Under the pieces are notes generated by a model. It did no database searches. It was not told the DNA's origin and saw only the letters and a list, made by a program, of their open reading frames with translations. A stretch of DNA of 10,848 bases from Thermoplasmata archaeon. GTDB lineage: Archaea; Thermoplasmatota; Thermoplasmata; Lutacidiplasmatales; UBA184. The stretch is from contig JASHUL010000009.1 in NCBI GenBank assembly GCA_030039995.1, positions 1-10,848 on the forward strand, in the 5' to 3' direction. The first letter of the stretch is position 1. The number at the start of each line of letters is the position of its first letter. A program made the translations under genes and the position numbers. Of the stretch, positions 5,776 to 10,848 are shown piece after piece.

Positions 5776-6732
5776 TCAGGATACGTGGATCACCAGTTTC
5801 CCTCGCGCCTGCCGGAGCTCCGCTCGGGCCATCGCTTCCGGCGCTTCCGCAAGAGAGTAGACGCGGTCAACGGCGGGTTTCAAGCTTCCTTGGACCACGA
5901 GACTGCCCAGCTGCGCCATGTCCTCCACGTTGGGCTTCGCCAAGAGACCCCAGGTCGGCTGACGAAGCAGTCGGCGACGAAGTCCGGCCTTTACGAACCG
6001 ACCGAAGCTGCCCCGGCCTCCGACACACACCAAAGTACCTCCCGGCTTCAGGATACGCAGCAGGGCCCCCATCCCATTCAGACCCGAAATGTCGACGATG
6101 ACGTCGAAGCGATCGGGTCCGCGAGTGAAGTCCGCCTGGTCGTAGTCCACGACCACATCGGCCCCGACCGAACGCAGCCACTCGACGTTCGCGGACCGCG
6201 TGACCCCGGTCACCCGAGCCCCCATCCACTTGGCGAGCTGCACGGCGAACGTTCCGACGCCGCTGCCCGCCCCGGTGATGGCAACCGACTGGCCGGGCCG
6301 AACATGTCCCCGATCTCGTAGTGCCTGCAGGGCCGTAGACGCGGCGATTCCGAGAGTGGCCGCGTCGTCGAAGGAGACGCTGTCCGGCTTCTTCGAGAGC
6401 TCGCGTTCGTCCGCTGCCACGTACTCCGCAAACGACCCGCTGCCGAGGCCGTACACGGCGTCGCCCACCTTGAACCGCGAGTCCGACTTCCGCACCGCAA
6501 CGACCTCGCCCGCCACGTCGACCCCGCGGATCCTTCGCTTGGGCCGCGTCAGGCCGAACCCAAGGAAGCGACCGATGAACGGTCGGCCCGACATGATACG
6601 CCAGTCGAGACTGTTCACCGACGCGGAACGCACTCGGAGGAGCACGTCGGTCGCGTCCGGAACCGGCATCTCCACGTCCACGAGCCTCAGCGAGTCGGCG
6701 TGCCCGTATCGGTCTTGGACGATGGCCCTCAC
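5776..6732 (-). CDS. Zinc-free quinone oxidoreductase-like medium-chain reductase
   Basis: The product, 318 residues from GTG at 6732, is a zeta-crystallin/RTN4IP1-like member of the medium-chain reductases. It opens MRAIVQDRYGHADSLRLVDV, the standard start of this group, then VRSASVNSLDWRIMSGRP, GVDVAGEVVAVRKSDSRFKV, FAEYVAADERELSKKP, AATLGIAASTALQALRD, the nucleotide loop GAGSGVGTFAVQLAK (154-168), and ends EARGKLVIHVS-like QARGKLVIHVS. Zinc ligands are absent. Members reduce quinones or enones with NADPH. An in-frame ATG at 6798 would add 22 Arg-rich residues that do not look like the family, so I prefer the GTG. The gene is divergent from a MarR-type regulator, with a palindrome between them, which is the usual layout of a MarR-controlled detoxification enzyme. 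Inducer and substrate are unknown. Confidence 0.88.
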   Translation of the reverse strand: MRAIVQDRYGHADSLRLVDVEMPVPDATDVLLRVRSASVNSLDWRIMSGRPFIGRFLGFGLTRPKRRIRGVDVAGEVVAVRKSDSRFKVGDAVYGLGSGSFAEYVAADERELSKKPDSVSFDDAATLGIAASTALQALRDRGHVRPGQSVAITGAGSGVGTFAVQLAKWMGARVTGVTRSANVEWLRSVGADVVVDYDQADFTRGPDRFDVIVDISGLNGMGALLRILKPGGTLVCVGGRGSFGRFVKAGLRRRLLRQPTWGLLAKPNVEDMAQLGSLVVQGSLKPAVDRVYSLAEAPEAMARAELRQARGKLVIHVS

Positions 6733-6922
6733 GGTGTGCCCCACCCACCGGCGGCGACCGGTCCGACACACACGAGGCGACCGTGCTGGTCGAAGCAACC
6801 CCGCGCGCCAACGATGTCGTGTCGAGTTTCAATTCCGTCGCCGCCACCTCGTGCCTCGAGCGCACCGGACGTGGTCGGCCGCGCGACACCGTCCATGCCC
6901 GAGGTTCCGAGGCGCATACGAA

Positions 6923-6959
6923 TATGGTAAAGTAGTGAACTACTTAATGACTTACCATA
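6923..6959. promoter_or_regulatory. Compound palindrome, likely MarR-family operator with embedded promoters
   Basis: Outer arms TATGGTAA (6923-6930) and TTACCATA (6952-6959) are a perfect 8-bp inverted repeat. Inside, AAGTAGT (6930-6936) and ACTACTT (6939-6945) form a perfect 7-bp repeat with a 2-base spacer. The two have different centres (6941 and 6937.5), so two overlapping sites rather than one are present. This AT-rich island is the only one in the 293-base gap between the divergent reductase and MarR genes, so it also holds the only candidates for TATA boxes: TTAATGA at 6944-6950 for the plus strand, CATATTC on the minus strand at 6919-6925. A regulator bound here would block both promoters. 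Confidence 0.7.
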
Positions 6960-7025
6960 CAGCAATGGCCTTAAGGGTCGGCTGCCTGGAAGGGGTGGAC
7001 CGACAGTCCATCGAGAGGCGTCACG

Positions 7026-7517
7026 ATGCGAACCCGCCGATCCGAAGGCTCATCCCCCGGGGGCAGGGCGCCGATGCGAGAGCCGGCCCCCAGCCCCGCG
7101 GTGGTCTTTCGTGCCATGAACCTGGCCAGCCGGAGACTGCCCCACTACTTCGAGAAGGCCTTCGGGAAGATCGACTTGAGACTGACCGAGTTCGCAGTGC
7201 TCGAGCAGCTCTCGGACTCGGGCCCGACTCCGATGGTCCGGCTGAGCGACGAAAACCTCGTCACGAAGGCCGCGGTCACCGCGATCATCGACGTAATGGA
7301 AGGGAAGGGGCTGGTCCGGAGGGTGAGAGACTCCTCGGACCGAAGGGTCGTCAATGTCGAGTTGACTCCTGCCGGCCACAAGCTGTTTGCGGTGGCAAGG
7401 AAGCGACACCGGGAGATTGTCGCCCGATTCGTATCCTCGCTCGAGCCCGACGAGATCCGAGCTCTGCTTCGAAGTTTCGAGAAACTGTTGAGATTTATGG
7501 ACCAGGCCCCGGCCTGA
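7026..7517 (+). CDS. MarR-family transcriptional regulator
   Basis: The 163-residue product is a winged-helix protein of the MarR family. Visible parts are a dimerisation helix (AVVFRAMNLASRRLPHYFEK), the LTEFAVLEQLSDSG helix, the recognition helix LVTKAAVTAIIDVMEGKGLV (residues 79-98), the wing RRVRDSSDRRVVNVELTPAG with the characteristic DRR, and two C-terminal helices. Members bind palindromes as dimers and release on binding phenolic or other small ligands or on thiol oxidation; this one has no cysteine, so ligand control is more likely. Start ATG at 7026 has GAGAGG seven bases upstream; ATG at 7074 would drop a Ser/Arg-rich tail of 16 residues and is a fair alternative. It is divergent from the quinone-reductase-like gene and most likely controls it and itself through the palindrome at 6923-6959. 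Confidence 0.9.
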   Translation: MRTRRSEGSSPGGRAPMREPAPSPAVVFRAMNLASRRLPHYFEKAFGKIDLRLTEFAVLEQLSDSGPTPMVRLSDENLVTKAAVTAIIDVMEGKGLVRRVRDSSDRRVVNVELTPAGHKLFAVARKRHREIVARFVSSLEPDEIRALLRSFEKLLRFMDQAPA

Positions 7518-7638
7518 GGATCGTATCTGCTCTCGGTGCCACTTCACACGGATTGCTCGAACGGAGCACAGGTCAGAAGGGGTAGCCGTCGAGTCGGGCG
7601 GCGAGAGACCGCAGAGCGCGCTTCGCGGCGTCCTCGCA

Positions 7639-7667
7639 GGATTCGAACCCCCCGGGGGTTCAAATCC
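7639..7667. repeat. Inverted repeat of tRNA T-arm-like sequences
   Basis: GGATTCGAACCCCC (7639-7652) and GGGGGTTCAAATCC (7654-7667) are inverted copies matching at 13 of 14 positions, with one base between. Each arm looks like a tRNA T-arm (GGTTCRAATCC). The right arm equals 14 bases of the T-arm of the neighbouring tRNA (7683-7696), in opposite orientation. On the RNA level it would form a very stable hairpin five bases past the tRNA 3' end. It may be a remnant of another tRNA gene, an attachment-site duplicate or a processing/termination hairpin. Confidence 0.6.
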
Positions 7668-7671
7668 AGAG

Positions 7672-7773
7672 TGTCGGAGGGGGGATTTGAACCCCCGACC
7701 CCAGGATCTCTCCCGGGGCGCGCCGCGCGCCCCGCTATGAGTCCCGTGCTCTACCGGGCTGAGCCACTCCGAC
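7672..7773 (-). tRNA. tRNA with CAU anticodon (elongator Met, or Ile2), intron-containing
   Basis: Read on the minus strand the gene folds as a complete tRNA: acceptor GTCGGAG with CTCCGAC, D-arm GCTC/GAGC with a GG-containing loop, anticodon stem CGGGA/TCCTG (one G-U pair), five-base variable loop GGGTC, T-arm GGGGG-TTCAAAT-CCCCC, discriminator A. The anticodon is CAT at 7737-7739. A 28-base intron interrupts it after position 37, leaving a 74-base mature tRNA; CCA is not encoded. The first pair is G-C and the anticodon stem lacks three G-C pairs in a row, so it is not the initiator. Both elongator Met and the Ile tRNA whose C34 is modified to agmatidine have CAU; I favour Met but cannot separate them. 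It lies 34 bases after the rps3ae stop with no visible promoter of its own. Confidence 0.93.
7708..7735 (-). other. Archaeal tRNA intron, position 37/38
   Basis: The 28-base intron begins GCGGGGCGCGC on the minus strand and folds on itself as a perfect 9-bp hairpin (intron bases 2-10 with 14-22). Around the splice sites a bulge-helix-bulge can be drawn: 5' bulge of bases 36, 37 and intron 1; 3' bulge of intron 27, 28 and base 38; central helix of bases 32-35 with intron 23-26, where three of four pairs form and A35 faces G23. This is the substrate shape of archaeal tRNA-splicing endonuclease. Confidence 0.85.
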
Positions 7774-7807
7774 AGGGAACGGGCGCCCCATCCCGAGCCC
7801 TCGCGCC

Positions 7808-8527
7808 CTACGCGGCGGTCACGTCGCCGCTCGGAGCGACCGGCCCCTCGGTCTCGGGGGCCACCGGGCTCTCGGGGATCGCGCTCGGCTCCGCCATCGG
7901 GACGTCGTCGGCGATCGTGCCGAGCACCTCCGAGCGGCGGATCTCGATCTTCTTCAGCGGGTAGAGGGTCTTCAGCCCGTGGGCGAGAACCTTCGAGAGC
8001 TCGCCCTGGAGCATCTCGCGGACGAACTCGGCGGAGGTACGCTTCGCCGCCTCCTCGGTCAGGATCGTGACCATCTGGTGACGTAGCTCGGCGCGCAGGC
8101 GCGTCTGGAGTCGCTGCTCTCCGACGGCGACCGGCTTCAGCACGACCTGGACCCCGTCCTTCGTCGCGACGGTGAGCGCGAGGTCGATCTTCGAGCGCTT
8201 GCGGCGGGCGAGCCGGCGAACGTAGTCGGAGGTGAGCTCGTGACCGATGAACCGCGCCTCGGCGACCCCATCGCCCCCCAGTCGTTCGATGCGGAAGCGG
8301 AGCTTGATGTGCGCCTTCCCCGTGTCGGCGCTGCCGGAGAGCTCGGGCAGGGTCGCCTCCAGCGTGCGACCGACGACCTGTTCGGGCTCGGTCGCGACCG
8401 TCTCCCCCAGCTCGACGTGTTGGAAGAGACCCGGGGCTCGGACCTTGAACCAGTGCTTCGAGCGCCACTTGTCCTTGACCGTGCGCGCGAGCGTGGTCTT
8501 CTTCGCCGGAGAGTCCTTGTCGGCCAT
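7808..8527 (-). CDS. rps3ae: 30S ribosomal protein eS1 (S3Ae)
   Basis: The 239-residue product matches archaeal S3Ae. It opens with a basic tail (MADKDSPAKKTTLARTVKDK), then the diagnostic DKWRSKHWFKVRAPGLFQHV, ELGETVATEPEQVVGRTLEATLPELSG, KLRFRIERL, ARFIGHELTSDYVRRLARRKRSKID, and KTLYPLKKIEIRRSEVLG near the end. eS1 occurs only in archaea and eukaryotes, where it sits on the small-subunit platform near the mRNA exit and helps initiation. This is the strongest sign that the organism is archaeal. The last 30 residues are Pro/Ala/Glu-rich and probably disordered. The ATG at 8527 has a TATA-like element about 30 bases upstream, implying a leaderless or nearly leaderless mRNA. A CAU tRNA follows 34 bases after the stop. 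Confidence 0.95.
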   Translation of the reverse strand: MADKDSPAKKTTLARTVKDKWRSKHWFKVRAPGLFQHVELGETVATEPEQVVGRTLEATLPELSGSADTGKAHIKLRFRIERLGGDGVAEARFIGHELTSDYVRRLARRKRSKIDLALTVATKDGVQVVLKPVAVGEQRLQTRLRAELRHQMVTILTEEAAKRTSAEFVREMLQGELSKVLAHGLKTLYPLKKIEIRRSEVLGTIADDVPMAEPSAIPESPVAPETEGPVAPSGDVTAA

Positions 8528-8554
8528 CGGGGTGGGGCGCGGAGCGGGGTACCC

Positions 8555-8561
8555 TACTTAA
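8555..8561 (-). promoter_or_regulatory. TATA-like box of rps3ae
   Basis: The minus strand reads TTAAGTA inside CGGTTAAGTAGGG, the only AT-rich spot just upstream of rps3ae. It is centred 31 bases before the ATG at 8527, which fits transcription beginning at or within a few bases of the start codon. Confidence 0.6.
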
Positions 8562-8639
8562 CCGTAGCCCTCGGATTTTCGAGGGCGGAACCCGCCGGGA
8601 CGCGGGCACGTCGTCCGAGAGAGTTTCGGGCGCGGCAAA

Positions 8640-8648
8640 CTACATATT
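8640..8648 (+). promoter_or_regulatory. TATA-like box of the AAA+ ATPase gene
   Basis: CTACATATT follows an A/C-rich GCAAA that could serve as the TFB recognition element. It begins 30 bases before the GTG at 8670, matching a leaderless start, and shares the octamer CTACATAT with the ars promoter. This supports GTG 8670 as the true start. Confidence 0.65.
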
Positions 8649-8669
8649 CCGAACCCAATTCCGCGCGCC

Positions 8670-10205
8670 GTGGCCGCGTCGGGGTCCTCACCGCCCGCGC
8701 CCGGCACCCGGGGCACGGCGGCCCAGTTGAAGGCCGCGCACGTCGCGGTCGCGACCCCGGCCGAGCGGTTCCGCGACGAGATCCTCCGCGCGCTCGAGGC
8801 GTTCCGCCAGCAGGGTCTCGCCCGGCCGGACGCCGTGCGGGCGCTGTTCCCGCGCACGGTCCTGCCCGAGGAGACCTACGAGGACCTGATCGCCGCCCTG
8901 GTCTCGGGAGCGCACGTGCTGTTCTTCGGCCCGTCGGGCGCCGGCAAGACCAGTCTCGCGAAGGACCTCTGGAACCTGTTCCCGAAGGGCGTCTGGGCCG
9001 TCGACGGTTGCCCCGTCCTCGACCACCCGCTCAGCGTCGTGGATCCGACCGTCGCGGCGCAGTTCCCGTGCTGTCCGATCTGTGAGCGACGCTTTGCCCC
9101 CGACGGGGACGCGACCCGTTTCGACCCCGCCACGGTCGACCCCGCGAAGGTCCCCGCGACCTACGTGGTCCTGCGGGAGGGGTTCGGATACGCCCGGTTG
9201 CAGGGGAGCTCCGAGGTGTTTCCCGACCATCTGACCGGGAACATCAACCTGCGGAAGCTCGAGGAGGTCGGCGACCCGATGAGCCCGCTCGTGCTCGAGC
9301 CGGGGAAGCTGCTCCAGGCGAACCGCGGGTTCCTGCTCGTCGACGAGATCGGCAAGCTGCCGCTTGGGACGCAGAACGTCCTCCTCCAGGCGCTGCAGGA
9401 GGGTACCGTAACCCCCTCCAAGTCGCGCGAGAGTTTCCCCGGGTTGTTCGTCGCGGTCTGCACGTCCAACCTCTCCGACCTCGACAACATCAACGACCCG
9501 CTCTCCGACCGCCTGACGAGCCTGCACGTCGGCTACAACGAGCGGCACGCCGACAACCGGCGGATCGTGGCGCTCGGAAAGAGCCACGACCCGATCGAGT
9601 ACGTCCCCGAGGTCCTCACGGACGCGGGCGTTCGCGTCATCGAGGCATGGCGCCTGAGGATGAGCGAGGACAATCCCGACATCGGCGAGGTCGGCTCGAA
9701 CCGCACCCTCCTCGACGTCGCCGCGCGCACGGCCGCGATCGGCGTGCTCGCGGGCCACGCCGTCCCGACCAGCGCCGACCTCAGGGCCGGGCTGCTCCAC
9801 GCGATGCGCGGGCGGATCCGGGCGCGCAGCGGGGACTCGTTCCGGCAGAACGAGAAGCGCGTCGCCGACTTCATCGCGCAGTACCTCGACCCGTCGCTCA
9901 AGCGGAGCGCGGGCGTCTACTGGTGTCGCTTCTTCCGGAGCGTGCTGCGCGAGAACGCGGCCGACGCCCAGGCGCTGGTCGGCGAGGGCCGTCGGCTCAA
10001 GGACGACGGCCAGCTGCGCGCCCAGGCCGCGACCGACGCCTCGATCTTCCCGAAGTTCCGCATGTTCTCGCAGTACGTCACCGAGCGGGAACGCCCGGCG
10101 ACGAAGGTCCCGCCGCTGGACGTCGCCGCGAACGTCTTCGGGATCCTCGAGGAGTACTCGCTCTTCACCTGCAAGGACGAGGACGACGACGACGCCCCCC
10201 TCTAG
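8670..10205 (+). CDS. MoxR/PrkA-like AAA+ ATPase with Cys-rich insertion
   Basis: The 511-residue product is an AAA+ ATPase of the helix-2-insert type (MoxR, magnesium-chelatase ChlI, PrkA). Walker A is GPSGAGKT (87-94), Walker B FLLVDE (221-226), sensor 1 is N267 in VAVCTSNLSD, and a likely arginine finger lies in DPLSDRL (276-282). Between Walker A and Walker B is an insertion with C114 (GCPVLDHP) and C134/C135/C138 (FPCCPICERRF), arranged like a small metal-binding knuckle; a Cys-Pro block at this place recalls the AAA domain of PrkA kinases. After residue 300 comes a helical region ending in an acidic EDDDD stretch. Such ATPases usually work with a VWA-domain partner encoded next door. 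The GTG start is supported by a TATA-like box 30 bases upstream. Target is unknown. The stop sits right after six C, and coding continues in the +1 frame. Confidence 0.85.
   Translation: MAASGSSPPAPGTRGTAAQLKAAHVAVATPAERFRDEILRALEAFRQQGLARPDAVRALFPRTVLPEETYEDLIAALVSGAHVLFFGPSGAGKTSLAKDLWNLFPKGVWAVDGCPVLDHPLSVVDPTVAAQFPCCPICERRFAPDGDATRFDPATVDPAKVPATYVVLREGFGYARLQGSSEVFPDHLTGNINLRKLEEVGDPMSPLVLEPGKLLQANRGFLLVDEIGKLPLGTQNVLLQALQEGTVTPSKSRESFPGLFVAVCTSNLSDLDNINDPLSDRLTSLHVGYNERHADNRRIVALGKSHDPIEYVPEVLTDAGVRVIEAWRLRMSEDNPDIGEVGSNRTLLDVAARTAAIGVLAGHAVPTSADLRAGLLHAMRGRIRARSGDSFRQNEKRVADFIAQYLDPSLKRSAGVYWCRFFRSVLRENAADAQALVGEGRRLKDDGQLRAQAATDASIFPKFRMFSQYVTERERPATKVPPLDVAANVFGILEEYSLFTCKDEDDDDAPL
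10195..10200 (+). other. C6 run at the AAA+ stop: frameshift or sequence-error site
   Basis: The codons before the stop read GAC GCC CCC CTC TAG. Skipping one C in the run of six gives GAC GCC CCC TCT AGC and joins the ATPase to the downstream reading frame, which has no start codon of its own. This is the point where a +1 slip, a one-base indel in the genome, or an assembly error would act. Confidence 0.5.
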
Positions 10206-10848
10206 CGACGCGGTCGAGCTGCCGGACTGCGCGCGGTACGTCGACGACGTCGTCTCGGACGACCTCCTCGACGCGGTCGACCGCGCAGCGCTGATCCGCG
10301 CGCTCGCGGAGGAGGGCCTCGAGGGGGCGCGACGACTCCTGCGCGACACGGCCGGACACGACGCGGCGCTCGCCGACCGCCTCGCCCGCCTGCGCGACCG
10401 ACTGCGGCGACAGGCCGAGCGGCGGGCGCGACGGGTCGACGAGGAGTACGACCGACGTCGGGCCGAGCTCGACCTCGTCTCGCGACGGAGCGACGCGGAG
10501 GTTCAGGAGCGGATCGCCGCGCTGGAGGAACGCCTGCGCCGATCCCGCTCGATCGACTGGTCCCAGCTGCCCACGGACCTCGTCGAGGACGTTTCCGCGG
10601 CGCTCCTCCTTCCGAGCGCCTCGTGGAACCGGCCGGCCCGGCTCTCCTTCGGAGCGCGGATCCGCGCGGCGTTCGCCCGGTTCATCGCGTGGTTGCGCCG
10701 CCTCTTTGGGCGGAAGTCCGCCGCCCCGCCCCGGAAGGAGCGAACGGTACCGATCGCGGTCGCGGCGCCTGGGGGTCGCGTGCTCGGCGCCTCGGAGCTC
10801 GGAGACGCTCTCGCCCGGCTCTCGGGCCCGCAGAAGCAGGAGCTGACC
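10204..10848 (+). CDS. Coiled-coil protein without visible start, probable ATPase partner (3' partial)
   Basis: From the base after the T of the ATPase stop, the frame stays open for 215 codons to the window edge with strong GC-ending codon use. It begins SDAVELPDCARYVDDVVSDD (about 1-20), then a helical region, a charged coiled coil at about 54-115 rich in Arg and Glu (ADRLARLRDRLRR onward), a segment IDWSQLPTDLVEDVSAALLL, a basic amphipathic stretch with aromatic residues (GARIRAAFARFIAWLRRLFG, 150-169) that may touch a membrane or partner, and a Pro/Lys-rich linker. No ATG, GTG or TTG occurs in frame until TTG at 10693, and none nearby upstream, so either it is joined to the ATPase by a frame change or it uses an unusual start. 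By position it should be the partner of the AAA+ protein; a VWA domain may follow beyond the window. I do not recognise the family. Confidence 0.65.

Noticed and set aside
4459..6321. Open frame of 620 codons on the plus strand
   Set aside because: It is antisense to the two reductase genes, whose domains are clear; the translation is Arg/Gly/Pro-rich without motifs, as expected for a shadow frame at high GC.
6733..6798. 22-residue N-terminal extension of the quinone-reductase-like protein from ATG 6798
   Set aside because: The Arg-rich extension is not family-like, while GTG 6732 yields MRAIVQDRYG, the standard start.
6965..7025. ATG at 6965 as the start of the MarR gene
   Set aside because: It is in a different frame from the MarR coding sequence and leads into the shadow frame.
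7621..7671. A second complete tRNA gene beside the CAU tRNA
   Set aside because: Only T-arm-like sequence is present; no acceptor, D or anticodon arms can be folded around it on either strand.
7050..8609. Open frame of 519 codons on the minus strand
   Set aside because: It runs antisense to MarR, through the tRNA, and out of frame through rps3ae, so it cannot be one gene.
8688..10349. Open frame of 553 codons on the minus strand
   Set aside because: Antisense to the AAA+ ATPase with Walker motifs; the product is low-complexity Arg/Glu/Val and has no recognisable domain.
1..10848. CRISPR array, insertion sequence or integrase
   Set aside because: No regularly spaced direct repeats, no transposase or integrase motifs and no terminal inverted repeats were seen; the short inverted repeats are regulatory-sized.

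Overview
The window is from a high-GC archaeon. The evidence is a ribosomal protein of the archaeal/eukaryotic family eS1 (S3Ae), a CAU tRNA gene with an intron at the canonical archaeal position 37/38, and AT-rich TATA-like boxes about 30 bases before start codons, as expected for leaderless archaeal transcripts. GC-rich coding with strong GC3 runs throughout. The phylum cannot be fixed from the sequence; a GC-rich Thermoplasmatota lineage is a guess.

Left part, minus strand (1-1762): a hemerythrin-like protein, a VOC-fold protein and a DUF4242 (SCO4226-like, nickel-binding) protein in close tandem, then the first 47 codons of an unrecognised gene running off the edge. Spacing of 25-29 bases suggests the first three are one operon for stress or metal and gas handling.

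Positions 1990-4374, plus strand: a compact arsenic cassette, arsR-arsM-arsC-aquaglyceroporin, preceded by two tandem 20-bp imperfect palindromes that overlap the TATA box and the start codon. It contains no ArsB/Acr3 pump and no ArsA. The implied route is arsenate reduction (ArsC), arsenite methylation (ArsM) and downhill arsenite exit through the channel, all controlled by an As(III)-sensing ArsR. A hairpin at 4422-4451 follows, where transcription converges with the next gene.

Positions 4525-7517: two zinc-free medium-chain reductases on the minus strand (a CurA/LTB4DH-type and a zeta-crystallin/quinone-reductase type), and a divergent MarR-family regulator. The AT-rich gap before the regulator carries a compound palindrome, the likely MarR operator controlling both directions.

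Positions 7518-8669: a T-arm-like inverted repeat, the intron-containing tRNA and rps3ae, all read on the minus strand, then a divergent promoter region. Positions 8670-10848, plus strand: a MoxR/PrkA-like AAA+ ATPase with a Cys-rich insertion. It is followed at once by a coiled-coil protein in the +1 frame that has no ATG, GTG or TTG start. The junction holds a run of six C just before the UAG stop, so a fused protein, programmed frameshifting or a sequence error must be considered.
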